Assembly: GCA_016081115.2 (NCBI GenBank)
Contig: JABTTQ020003409.1
Coordinates: 62,001-126,000, forward strand
DNA: 64,000 bases
Direction: 5' to 3'
Source: Rehmannia glutinosa
Lineage: Eukaryota > Streptophyta > Magnoliopsida > Lamiales > Orobanchaceae
Shown: in pieces, positions 47,939-58,497 of the stretch
How positions within the stretch are numbered: position 1 is the first letter of the stretch
How the letters are laid out: every line of letters starts with the position of its first letter
The notes under the pieces: model-generated
Database searches by the model: none
Seen by the model: only the letters and a program-made list of their open reading frames with translations
Told to the model about the DNA's origin: nothing
Made by a program: the position numbers and the translations under genes

Positions 47939-48709
47939 TGTTAATGTTTGAATTTCATCAAACATTATATTTCGATTTTTATTCTTCCAGATTTCAGGTT
48001 TAATTCTTGTCAGTTAATATTGTCAGTTTCTTTTACAGGAGTTATGTTAGAAGTTTTTAATTCAGTTTTCTGTCTTTACTAACTCCTTAAAAGTTTATGG
48101 AAGTGGGTGGTTTCTTTCCTTAAATCTTACGGGTAGTTTCTCTTCTATTTTTCTTGCGGGAAGTTATTCAAGGGATGGCTATTTAAGGATCAAACCAAAG
48201 AAATTTCTGGTTTCTGATTTTATGAGAGTTGTGAGTTCATCTTCCAAGATTTTCACATCGTAAAGTGGAAGCTCGGTGATACGAGAAATGTTGGCAACAT
48301 TGTTGGCATCATTTTTAGAACTCGAGTTTTGAATGTTTTTGTGAGATAGATTCGGTGTATATTGAGTGTTTGGAGTGCACTAAATAGATTCTCACATTTT
48401 GTAAAGGAGTGTTGTTACTTTTGAGACAGGGGAGTTGTTCTTCTAGTTTCCTTATTTACTTTGTAATTTTGTAAGTTGTAAACAACATTACCTTTTGTAT
48501 AATTTTTGTTCTAATGAACACAGTACAAGTATTTTATACTTGTACAAAATTTTTTAATCTCTTGTGTTTTATATCTCATTCTGTCTTTATTTCATAATTA
48601 TGAAATTGTGTTTTAATTAAAAGTCTTTCGCTGTGTTTTTACAAAGTGTTGGCATCACTTTTGACTGCACACTGCATTTTCATTAGAATTGGACCCTTCA
48701 ATTCTTTCA
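47939..48709 (+). repeat. 3' LTR of the Sirevirus-like element (771 bp)
   Basis: Partner of 39644-40422, preceded directly by the polypurine tract and followed by the ATTAT duplication. Confidence 0.9.
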
Positions 48710-48958
48710 ATTATCCCTATAAATAATTATATAGTAACATAATTGTGATTTAAGCTAGAATAGTAAACATGAATGAATTAACATTGTAGATGAAAAAAAT
48801 GTAAAAAAAAAAAAAAAAGATTGAAATACCCGCATTTAGGCATATTTTTTACATCCCAAAACTGAACAACAAAACCATATATAATCGAACACGAAAACTA
48901 GTTATAATACAACGATATATCGTCATGATGATCGGCATTATATTGTTCATATATATTA

Positions 48959-50249
48959 TCATCTAACTGGAACCTTAATCCAACCATTTGCAAAAGCAAT
49001 GGCTAAAATAACAAAAGGTGTTGACATACCAAATATGATTATGTAAGGAAGAGGTGTTTTCATTGGATTTTCGCCTTCTCTTTCACCTGCTGTTTGCCAA
49101 TACCTACATTTTTTGTTTCATTTGAAATCATCAAATACATTAAACCATATAAATTCTATGAAAATCTATAACTTAATCCACATGCATTGGATGTTCTCCA
49201 AGTGCAGCTAGTTGCAATATATGTCGTATGTCTAAACTTTTGGGATAATTACAGAAAAAAACCATAACTTGGGGTATTTAGAGGGCTGAAAAACAAATCA
49301 AGTTACTCGATCATTAAAAGTTAGCTCGTTTGAGCTTGGTTTGTTAACATAACGAGCCAAATTTGAACACATTCTTCCGTTTAATAAGATGTATAGAGCT
49401 CGACTCGATTAGTAAAAAAAATAAAATATGTGTAAAAATATCAAACCAAGCATATATAGATACAATTTTTTAAGTTCGATTAAAATTCAAACAAACTTAA
49501 ACAATACTATGTACAACTCGACTCGACTCGTTTATACCCTAGGTATTTACAAAAAAATCGACGAAGTTTCAAAATTACATGAATACCATGAGGTTTGATT
49601 CCGTCTTATATTTTATCCTTTCGTAAAACATTTCAAATATTTATAAAAATATTACAATTATCCCCTTTACATTTGAGACGGAATCAAAACTGAAAAGTTT
49701 TTTTTTTTTCTCTAATTTAGAAATTTCTCTGGCTTTTTTCCCCCTATTATGCAAAGGTTGTCAATCAAGTCATGCAATAGCATCATTTCAAGAACCTACA
49801 ATTTGGTAAAGTGACCCTAATTTAACTATCAAAAAGCAAGAATTTTAAGCCCATTTTTTTTCTAGTACAATTTTAAGCCCAAATTGAGAATTGAGAAAAG
49901 ATTAAATAAATTTTACTGTTCTGGTTCTTCCTCTTTGGTGATAAACTTCTTCTTCCCTCCTTTCTTCAGCTCCCCTTCTCCTCCCCCTAACAAAAATTAA
50001 TAACCCAAATAATTGATAAGGATAATAGTAATGGGACAAAAAAATAAAATGTTAGACTAAAAAAAAAACACAATTTCCAGCAAAAGGGTTCAAGCCAAAT
50101 TAACCTAAATTTGCAGAAATTCTGAATTCTTTCCTCCTTTTCTTGGATGTGTAAAGAGCATCTTGAGGTTCAAAAGGGGGACAGAATGGCTTGTTTGGTA
50201 GCTTAAACCTGGGATTGAGGCCAGTAAATAAGCCCATTTCTGCTGCCAT
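48959..50249 (-). CDS. Three-exon gene for a 119-aa protein with one C-terminal membrane helix (not seen as a single ORF)
   Basis: Exon 1 50249-50105 (ATG at 50249), exon 2 49986-49917, exon 3 49103-48959 (TGA). Both introns are GT-AG, and phases agree (1, then 2), giving an uninterrupted 119-residue protein. It starts MAAEMGLFTGLNPRFKLPNK, has a basic stretch TSKKRRKEFRISANL (possible plastid transit peptide with a VSAN/ISAN-like cut region), then a Gly/Lys/Glu-rich linker, YWQTAGEREGENPMKTPLP, one helix (about residues 93-114, YIIIFGMSTPFVILAIAFA) and a short tail GWIKVPVR. This layout suggests a small nuclear-encoded chloroplast thylakoid or envelope protein, but I do not recognise the family with certainty. 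Intron 2 (49104-49916) contains a MITE with a further hAT element inside. No coding damage is visible. Confidence 0.75.
49242..49745. mobile_element. MULE-type MITE in intron 2 of the three-exon gene (right end lost)
   Basis: Starts GGGATAATTACAGAAAAAAA and shares interior text with the 39373 element (GATTCCGTCTTAYATYTT, then ATAAAAATA). The right inverted repeat is not present; similarity fades near 49745. It is interrupted by 49281-49541. Confidence 0.6.
49281..49541. mobile_element. Short hAT-type MITE with perfect 8-bp TSD, 261 bp, nested in the intronic MITE
   Basis: GGTATTTA occurs on both sides (49273-49280, 49542-49549). Element ends are GAGGGCTGAAAAAC and GTTTATACCCTA; subterminal DNA carries GAGCTCG/CGACTCG motifs. 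Removing it restores the host MITE text GGGGTATTTACAAAAAAATC. Confidence 0.75.
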
Positions 50250-50967
50250 TTTAAATTCAACAACTTTCTGCTATTATTCAATCAACCAAACAAATAATAA
50301 GCAAGAATCTACGGAGGGATAAAGAAATATCATACAACAAGTCAAGTTTTATGTGTATGGATGAAATTTGATTTCAAAATTCTGACATGGAGGGATGAGA
50401 TCTTCTGTCTACGTACACACCTTATCTAAATATTAGTGGTTGACCACTACACCTCTACTATAAATCTGGCCCAATTTTCCTTTCTCAAGCCCAAAAAGGG
50501 GACAAATATTAGCCCAATTTTTTATTATACTTTTGTGTGAGAAAAAAGATTGGGTATGTATGGAATTGTTTCCAACTGTCATTTTCCAATTTCCAACTAT
50601 TCCAGAAAATGAATTTATGTTTGTTTAAGAAATTCTCAATAGAAATAAAGTCATTTTCAGTTTTCATTTTTTATGGAAAAGATTCTTCTGAAAATACAAC
50701 CAAACAAGTTTTCACCACAATCACGCAAATCTATGTGAAAATACACTACATCACGCAAAATGATGTTAAAAATACACTACAATCACGTAAATCTATGTCA
50801 AAAATACTATAACCAAACATATTTTCAATTCTAAACGAAATTCGGACAACAAACCAAACATATTCTCAATTCTCACACGAAAACCAATAAAGTTTGAAAA
50901 TTCATTTTCTAACACTAGAAACTGGAAATTGGACTTAGAAACACATCCATACATCCCCATTGGCTTT
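50250..50967. other. Upstream region of the three-exon gene, no further gene seen
   Basis: Holds the leader and promoter for the minus-strand gene. From about 50690 there are three spaced repeats of a ~35-bp unit with CACTACAATCACGYAAATCTATG-like wording (ATACACTACATCACGCAAA, ATACACTACAATCACGTAAA), a short degenerate tandem repeat. Confidence 0.4.
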
Positions 50968-52335
50968 CTTTTTTTTTTTTTTCCGAACGGTAGCATTTTC
51001 ATTGATACCTCAACTCAAAGAGAATAATTACACTTTTCGTAGCCATTGGCTAACTAAACAAACATGACTAATGTAATAGCCAACTGGAGAATTGGTCAAC
51101 CCAATTCAAATCCAAAATACTATCAAGAACAAGATTAGCTAATCTATGACATTTACTAATGCTCTTTTGTTCTTGACCTAAGAAAACAAATGATCAAAAA
51201 GAAAACTTAACAGGTAGATGTCTTCGGCTATTTAAACACCCTCACCCTCAAAGTTCATATGATTATTGAGTTTGCTTGCAATATCCTGTTCATCTATATG
51301 AAGCTTCAAATTGAATCTGTTCATTTGTGCTGCAAAGCACAAAGCCTGCCTAATTCCCAAAAGTACAGCCTCCACTGAATGCTTTGTGTCATCCCTAAAG
51401 GTTGCCCATGCTTTCATCGCACATCCTTTTTCATCTTCAATCTAGCCCCCAACTGTCGTCCTCATATCCTTCAAAGTAACAGCACTGATCATCAAATAAA
51501 GATGTCCTACTGGTTCTTTTTGAATCTCCTTCTCCATTCTAGCCTCACCCTTGCCTTCCTTATTGATTCTGTCCCTCCACTTTTTGTCAGCAATGGCTTG
51601 ATATTCTTGCCATTCTTGTATAGCTCTTCTAACAATATCCTCTTCTCAGGACAGGGACCGTGCTTGTCAGGGGCCTAAGCGATTTATGAAAATAGGCCCT
51701 TGATCAAAAATTTTATCTTAAAATATTAATACTATTAATAAAGAGCGCAAAAATCAATTGAAACACTAATTATTATAATAAGCAAATAAAATAATTCTTT
51801 GTAGCGAGACAACACGACTAATTAAGAACAATAATATGTAGCAAAACAAAAATAATGTATCAACTAAAAAATTAATATTCATATATTAGAATAATCAATA
51901 AGTGAAAATTAATATCCCGAAAACAAATAATATTTCATGAAATCAAAACTCACAAAAACAAATCATATATATTTTTATAGTATTCATATGTTTTAAAACC
52001 AATAAATAAGCAAAGTGCAACAGAAAAGTTAAAAAATGGATGGTGTGAGTTGGCGAAGTGAATCACAAGAAGGGTAAGCTGAGATTTGGGCCTTTTTTGG
52101 GAGTGTTGTATGGATGAAGAGAAAAGAAAAAACAATTGGGCCTATATTAAATATGCAGTTGAAGTTTGAAGAGTCAAAAAGAAAAAAAAATGGGCCCCCA
52201 ATTATTTTGGGCCCCCAGTACAGTGCATGCTTAGCATGTGGTCAGGTCCGGGCCTGCTCTTCTGTCCACACATGTTTTTGGAAGACCCACAAATTCCTAG
52301 TCTTCCGAAACCACCATAAAATGTATCTGAAAAAA
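50968..52335 (-). mobile_element. L1-type LINE fragment, 3' end with A tail, split by a hAT element
   Basis: On the minus strand the text ILWWFRKTRNLWVFQKHVW (about 52320-52265) continues, across the hAT insertion, into DIVRRAIQEWQEYQ and then an RNase H-like part (MKAWATFRDDTKHSVEAVLL ... ALCFAAQ ... IASKLNNHMNFEGEG, stop at 51232). This is the C-terminal end of plant LINE ORF2. About 250 bp further is a run of A (50968-50984 region) preceded by ATGAAAATGCTACCGTTCGG. The 5' part with reverse transcriptase is missing. CCATTGGCT is found at both 50958 and 51043, which could alternatively mark a separate short LINE-tail insertion. Several stops make it inactive. Confidence 0.7.
51647..52256. 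mobile_element. Tip100-like hAT element in the LINE fragment, 610 bp
   Basis: Left end CAGGACAGGGACCG and right end, in reverse complement, CAGGCCCGGACCTGACC resemble hAT-Tip100 termini (CAGGGCCGGCCC type). CTCTTCT flanks both sides (51640-51646, 52257-52263); a further base would make 8 with one mismatch. Excision in silico rejoins the LINE frame TEEDIVRRAI, confirming the limits. Blocks of GGGCC- and AGGCCC-containing text lie near both ends. Confidence 0.8.
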
Positions 52336-52385
52336 GATTGTCTTTCCGAAAAAGAAAAAGTTTGTGTAAAATTTGTGTCGTAGAT

Positions 52386-52596
52386 CGGATGGGATCTTCT
52401 ATTCCAGGATGGTGTTTCATCTCATATTCCACCGCACGGATGATCGACACGTGTACAAAAGTTACCATATTAATTTTGGAGCATAAATCAAGGCTAAATT
52501 GTGGGGTTTTAATACGGTAACTTTTGTACACGTGTCGATCATCCGTGTGGTGGAATATGAGATGAAACACCATCCTGGAATAGAAGATCCCATCCG
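52386..52596. repeat. Near-perfect foldback: two 85-bp arms, 41-nt loop
   Basis: Left arm 52386-52470 and right arm 52512-52596 are inverse complements with about two mismatches. The arms contain CGATCATCCGTG and CACGTGTACAAAAGTTACC. Flanking 9-mers GTCGTAGAT and GTCATGGAG agree at six positions, so a MULE-type foldback MITE is possible. An RNA from here would fold into a long double strand. Confidence 0.85.
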
Positions 52597-52605
52597 GTCA
52601 TGGAG

Positions 52606-53343
52606 TAGGGGTGGCCAAATGGAACCGAAACCAGAATCATTGTCAACGGTTGCGAGAACTATTGACCGTGTAGGCCAGTTTCGGTTCTGGTTCCTTGGTC
52701 TCAAAAATCGTGGAACCGGCGGTTTTAACCGTCGGTTAGAACCGTATGTGGAACCGATAATTAAAATCGTCGGTTTGAAGGTTAAAACCAATGATATTTA
52801 TTTTTGGGTAAAAATAAAAACGCAGTTAAAGGCTAGGCGGTGGCTCAGCGCCTAGGCTTAGGCGGGACCTGGGCGGGGTTAGGCGAGCCTAATCGGAAAA
52901 AAAAAATTATAGGCGGACGAGAGGGGTCTAGCGCTTAGGCGGAGATTTTTACAACATAGGTAAAAATATGCCAAAAGAAATGTTAAATGTTTATTATAAT
53001 ATTTTATATTCGTAACTATATGAGACATGTTTTAAACCAAAATTTTTAAGCGAACTACGTGAATTTTAATTCATTTATACTCTAATAGTATATATAGACA
53101 GTTTAATATTATTATTAATATTAAGTACAAAACTTAATTGAATATAAAGTAGAAGTCTTTTTCTTTTTTTTTTTCGTTTTTTTTAGGTAACTGAAATTGA
53201 TAAATTATTTTTAAAAAATAAAAAATTATCAAAAGATAAACAAACGGTTCTGATTAAAATTGGAACAGGAACCGTAAAGGAACTGGGTTCCAAACCAGAA
53301 TCGGAACCATCGATTTTAACGGCTTGATTTATTTACAACCCTA
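52606..53343. mobile_element. hAT-type MITE (GGAACCG family), 738 bp, with nested MITE
   Basis: Left end TAGGGGTGGCCAAATGGAAC; right end TTTATTTACAACCCTA. Interior text (CGGTTTGAAGGTTAAAACCAA) is the reverse complement of part of 23029-23698, so it belongs to that family in the opposite orientation. No clean 8-bp TSD seen. Confidence 0.7.
52816..52959. mobile_element. 144-bp MITE nested in the hAT element, perfect 8-bp TSD
   Basis: GTAAAAAT on both sides (52808-52815, 52960-52967). The interior is made of AGGCGG/CGCCTAGG motifs (GGCTAGGCGGTGGCTCAGCG ... TAGCGCTTAGGCGGAGA). On the minus strand it starts CTATGTTGTAAAAATCTCCG. Confidence 0.75.
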
Positions 53344-53394
53344 GATAATTGAAGATTTTCACTATAAAATAGTATAGTTTCCCTTTTATGAGTA

Positions 53395-53422
53395 CTAGTA
53401 AGGTGAACGTGCGTTGCACGTA
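53395..53422 (-). mobile_element. Helitron 3' terminus (first of three on this strand)
   Basis: Minus strand: hairpin ACGTGC-AAC-GCACGT (53421-53407), then TCACCTTA and CTAG ending at 53395, followed by T. The body would extend rightward; its 5' end was not found before 55119, and the sequence between is AT-rich without a gene. Confidence 0.6.
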
Positions 53423-55119
53423 ATCCAAATTATTTTAATAATTTAATTAAAAAAATATTAATCAATTGTAATTATTATTGACTAAGTTATTTTAAATTTA
53501 TTGTGAATATCGTTAATGTATTTTTATCTTAAAATGAAATCCGCAATCTTAAAACTAAGCTTATATATTGTGTGAATATATCTTAAATGATATTATATCA
53601 AACTAAACACAATAGGCAAAAAACTTTAAAAAATTAACAAAAAAACAATTATTCTATGAACTTATTTGAAATATAAAAATCTGGCAATTATAAGTCTATG
53701 AACCGTATATTATTTAAAATTCAAACTTTTCCTTACATAAAGATTCATATGTATTTTATAAATCATTGAATAGAAGATAAATTTTCAAATTTGATCTTAT
53801 TTTTTTTCTCTTTTAATTCAAATATGTACTTTAAATTTTGTCAAAAAAATATTTACTGTAAAATATAACTGGCAATTAGGTTTTCTTGAAAGTTAAGTAC
53901 TTATTCAAAAATAAAGTGATATGATACTTTTGTCTTCAAATATTATGAAACAATAAATTATAGTTATCAAGAACCAAAACCTAATTATATAACTCCATAA
54001 AGTTACTATATTTGATTTAACATTATAAACTTAAGGGAAAATTTTAGTAGTTAAATATAATTTTTTATCGTGTGATATGGCATCACATAAGTCTACTACT
54101 TGGAATAATCTGAACTGGACCCGTATGGAATGTCAAAGGCAAATGTGATAATACATTTATATTCACTTGACCAATTCAATACCTAGACTTCACAAAATTT
54201 ATAATTGTTAATTACTTCACATTGTGATTGTCCAATTTAATACCCAACTTCATATATCTTTCATAAATTTGCACCTCTTTACTTGACAAGACAAAAAAAC
54301 TCCCAAGAAAGTAATTAAAACTAAAATACATTTTTAAATATTATATATAATAATTGAAAATTAATTTAAAACAAAAAAAAATCTAAAGAAAATTATTAAT
54401 TTCAAATAAACTTAAAATTAATTAAATTCAATTAGTAGATAAATAAAAGTAAATTAAAATTTAATTAATTGAATGAAATTAGTTTAGTAAACTAAATTTA
54501 AAAATAAAATGAAAATGAAGTAATTTAAAATTAACATAGTGAATAAGAAAATTAATGTAATTATTTTATATTCATATATTAATTTTTAATTAGTTTTTTA
54601 ATTGAATTTTCAAACTTAAAAAAGTAATTAAATATTTTCACCCGCATGATGATCCTGATTAAACTAAATATTTATATATTAGAAATAAAGATAAAATAAA
54701 TTAATCAATATAATTGGAAATGGTCAATAAATTGAAATTGAAAGAAAATTGCATGTTTATATAATATAAATTAATAAACCACGATCTATTTTCATATACT
54801 ATGCAAGTTATATATTAATAAAAAAGAAAGATAAGTAATCTATAATATAATATTATTACATATTCAATCGATGTTAAATATTCACATATTGGAGATCCGA
54901 TATATGTAGTCAATGTCTACTCAAACATATATGAAAGCACCTTGTACGACATTCAATTGTAATTTATATTTAAAATTCATGAAATAATGATTAGTATTTG
55001 GGATTAATAAAATATTTATGTACTTCAAATATTAATACCTTGATTCAAAATCTTCCTAATTAGATTTATTGAAAGTGATATTTTCTCTATGTATGCTTTG
55101 TTTTCTGTTTTATCAATAA
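53423..55119. other. AT-rich body to the right of the first Helitron 3' end; no gene seen
   Basis: About 1.7 kb of very AT-rich DNA with only chance frames. It is probably non-autonomous Helitron filler, but I see no TC-type 5' terminus that would close the element. Confidence 0.4.
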
Positions 55120-55344
55120 CTAGTTGTCCACCCGTGCGATGCACGGATTATATATTAAGTTAGTGTAATTTTGATTGAATTATTTATTTTAATTAATTAA
55201 TTAAATTTAATAGAATAGATTATTTAATTGTAAAGCCAAATAACTATGGAGTAAATAATAAATGATTGAATAATAATGTACCATTTCAAAACAAATTGAA
55301 TAAATATATATACATTGTATAGAAAATTATTGTAAGTTTCGAGA

Positions 55345-55650
55345 AAACTTCTTTAAATACAACATTGGTCGTTGTACTTGTACAACCACTATCATTATAG
55401 CCTCCATATATCAAAATTTTAAGATCTTTAGTATTAGAAGCTCTAAAAATAGCAACACACAATCGACCTTAACTAAAAATATGATACTTCAAAAGGAGAC
55501 ATACATTTGATAATGATTGACCTTGACTCTTATTAATATAGATTCCATAAAACACCACCAACAAAAATTGTTTTCGTTGAAATTTGAATGTATGTCTTGG
55601 ATATGAAGGCGTCAAGGACATTCTTGGAATAAGAACCTTCTGACCAGGTT
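55345..55650 (-). pseudogene. Helitron Rep/helicase C-terminal fragment
   Basis: Minus-strand reading gives GQKVLIPRMSLTPSYPRHTF, then FQRKQFLLVVFYGIYINKSQ and GQSLSNV; after a stop, GRLCVAIFRASNTKDLKILI and TTTNVVFKEVFSK. The order KVLIPRI..TPS, FKRRQFP, INKSQGQS, VALSR and KNVVYKEVF is the final part of Helitron Pif1-type helicases (motifs V-VI and tail). An in-frame stop and missing upstream Rep and helicase motifs show it is a dead remnant. It lies right where an autonomous Helitron ends its ORF before the 3' hairpin. Confidence 0.8.
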
Positions 55651-55810
55651 GGCTTTGGTAAGAACTTTATCCATCCAAAATATGATTTTCAAGTTTTTGT
55701 TGTATTCCTACTTTTAATAAAAAGATCTTCGTCTATATGTATTTTATTGTTCTATACATCACAAATGTCGAAATAGTTAGATGAATTTTCATCATTCATT
55801 AAATCAGTAA

Positions 55811-55982
55811 TTATATATGTAAATATTTTGAATAATAAATTATAAATTAGTTTTTATTTTGCAGAAAACATATCAATACAGCTTAGTGGAAAATTATAAT
55901 TTCCCAATAAGCTGTATTGATATGTTTTCTGCAAAATAAAAACTAATTTATAATTTATTATTCAAAATATTTACATATATAA
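55811..55982. repeat. Perfect 75-bp inverted repeat with 22-nt spacer
   Basis: Arms 55811-55885 and 55908-55982 are exact inverse complements; I found no mismatch. The spacer (GTGGAAAATTATAATTTCCCA region) itself is partly palindromic. The arms include CAGAAAACATATCAATACAG. Complete identity in an old, decayed element is unexpected. Confidence 0.9.
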
Positions 55983-58497
55983 AATAAAAATAAAAAAATT
56001 CAAAATTATCACTAAAAAAATATCATACCGTTCATTATATCGGATAAAGGTAAAATTGATGTCGATAAAATAGTCATTTCATAAAATATACAATCATCAT
56101 CATTAATATTTTCTGCAAAATAATTTATCAACATCATTTCAATTATAAACAGAAACATGCCAAACTAAAAACAATGCAAAAATAACCTTATAAAAATCAA
56201 TAAATCTAAAATTTTGTCACAATTGATTAAAATTAATGATCCTATTTGACCAGTAAGACATTTACTATAAATTAGTCAGCATCCCCGGTTATAAGTACAT
56301 TTAACCTATTTATAATAATATGTCCAAATAAATATCAAAACTTATCATTTGTTTGCTGCTACGACTCTTGGTGGAGATTACAATTGATTTCGCCAGCTTC
56401 ATATTCTTTCTTGCAATGCTCGAATTCAACCTTTTCTTCTTCCACTCTGGTATATGACCATATTCTTCTGAAAATGTTGTTGGATAATATGTTGGTCATC
56501 GTATAGGAAAGGCTTTCTGTTACAATAGATGAATTGTGATATCTGTATAGGAAAGAATTGTTTGCTAGATGAATAACAGGGTGCAGAAAAGAAAATGTAC
56601 TTGTTGTTTGCTGGGAAACAATAATCTCTATAATAGTAATAATGGTTTGGAAACTTCAACAGAAAATTTGGCATGCGTTTTTATAATGATTTTAGACGAA
56701 AATGAAAAGACTATTAAACTTTGATTGGCATATGTGAAATGCAGTCATGGAAAAAGCTAATGTGGTTGTTAAGGAGTAATTAAAATTTATAGACATTAGC
56801 AAAACATAATGGAAAAATTAGGTAACACACCTAAATATCATGGAAAAATAAAAATTAAGGCAAATCAATAAGGCATGCAACATATATCCATATCTCTAAA
56901 CAGAAAATATCCAAATTGTTCGTATATTACAGGAATATCGTTTACACGAACCAGATGTAGTCTCAAAACTCTCAACACCCAACCAAGCTAGAAAGTGGAG
57001 CCATCCTGCAGGTTTGTTAGATAATTAGTAGTCGAATCAAAATGAATGTTTTGGAATGGTATGACAACTATATATATATAACTGGGTTAATTCTCAGTAT
57101 AATGGGAAAAAAAATTGAATATAACTTTTAATTATATTGTTTAAAAAATCGAACTTCCTGGGGGCTGCAAAAGTTTAAAAGAAAGAATTTGAATTTATAT
57201 TTTCATGTCCCAAGGCAAAATGCCGCATTAATTACTTGAACCAATGGAAGAAATTAAATGTCATTATTCTGGCCAAGACAGATAGCCGTCAGAATTAATG
57301 GGTTTGGCTGCAAAATTTATTATTTGTAGTTTTTTGTTAGTTGTATTGTATTTTTTGTTTTTTATAGAATAGTAAATAAGAAAGTCTTCACAATCAGTAT
57401 ATTAACTCTTCACAATCCGAAATTTATTTATAATTATATATGAAATTATAAGAATTAACTTTTTGAATCACAATACTAAAAACAAAATATGCAATGCCTT
57501 TAATTTTAATTTCCCAAGACACAACTATCAATATTCTTAAAATATGATGTCGGTTCGGTTTTGGCCTTCCAAGGCAGACAATAGTCACACCCTTAATTAA
57601 TTAAGTTGGCTTTGTTTAGATTAATAGATGAGAATACAATCCCAAACTAAAATTAACTATGTTTTTTATTTTTTGCTTTTTCCTAAATTTCCTTTTTTGG
57701 CAACTAATTTTTTGGCGGGAATTTTCCTGTAATAGCACTATTCTGCTTTTATATATTACTAGCAGTCCACCCGTGCGATGCACGGATTATATATTAAATA
57801 GAGATAATTTTAATATTTTATCTATTTTAATTAATTAAATTTAATAAATTATTTATTTTTTTCATCAATGCATTATATTTTATTCATTTTCCCCATTCAA
57901 TATGTCATAGTCGTCGTTCTTTTAATAGATATATATTTTTCCATATCGATTGATAATTAAACTGTAAAGATAATAACGACATACCAAAACAATAGAACAA
58001 TAAATCATAACGGCATACCAAAAAACTTGTCAGAGAAAAAAATTTGAACTTCAAATAAAAGGTGAATAATAATACATTAAAAAAATTATTATAAATTTGT
58101 AGTGATTGAATTATAAATGACTTATATTGTTTTTTTTCTTTTTTTGAAGCAAAATGTTTTATATTATTTCATCTATTAAAAGACTAATTTTCCAAAAAAA
58201 CATTTAAAAGACTACTTTTATGGGGAAAAAAACAATTAAAACTATAAGATGGGCCTGCCAAATAAATTTATTGTTGTAATTGAATTATAAACAAAATGTT
58301 GTAGATATGGTCGACTGATCCTAGCCCAAATGCCTATACCAACTCTATTTCTTATCCGCAGCCCAAAGTATTTTATTGTTGTAAAACAAATGAAAAAAGA
58401 AAACATTTTCAGAAAAAAAAAAAAGAGGAAACAAATGTAAGTAACCAATAACCACAACTCATTTTTAGGGTTTCCTAAACAACATATTAACATCAAC

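Larger units (their letters stand above)
39644..48709 (+). mobile_element. Sirevirus-like Ty1/copia retrotransposon (9066 bp, decayed) with an extra ORF after pol
   Basis: LTRs at 39644-40422 and 47939-48709, TSD ATTAT exact on both sides (39639-39643, 48710-48714). Primer site TGGCATCAAGAGCC starts three bases after the 5' LTR (40425) and resembles the initiator-tRNA-Met site. The polypurine tract AAAGGGGGAGAT ends at 47938. Gag-pol in copia order is followed by about 3 kb holding an additional ORF, the layout of Sireviruses. Long LTR identity means a moderately young insertion, but coding breaks are many. Confidence 0.9.
39373..48717. mobile_element. 274-bp MULE-type MITE, split by the Sirevirus-like element; perfect 9-bp TSD
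   Basis: Left end GGGATAATTACAAAAACACC (39373) pairs with the right end GGTGTTTTTGTAATTATCCC, whose last three bases lie beyond the retrotransposon (48715-48717). The outermost inverted repeats match over about 37 bp with few mismatches. TATAAATAA flanks both ends (39364-39372, 48718-48726), the 9-bp duplication of Mutator-type elements. The MITE is 271 bp left of the retrotransposon plus 3 bp right of it. Confidence 0.85.
55120..57758 (-). mobile_element. Helitron remnant with helicase C-terminus (5' end cut)
   Basis: The 3' end on the minus strand shows hairpin CCGTGC-ATC-GCACGG (55146-55132), GTGGACAA, CTAG ending at 55120, then T. A helicase coding remnant lies 225 bp inside it. At the right, TATATAAAAGCAGAATAGTG and CCCGCC (57755-57705) match the 5' region of the next Helitron (61550-61498), so this is its 5' region too, but the terminal TC is lost where the next Helitron's 3' end abuts. 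It also contains the 75-bp inverted repeat. Confidence 0.65.
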
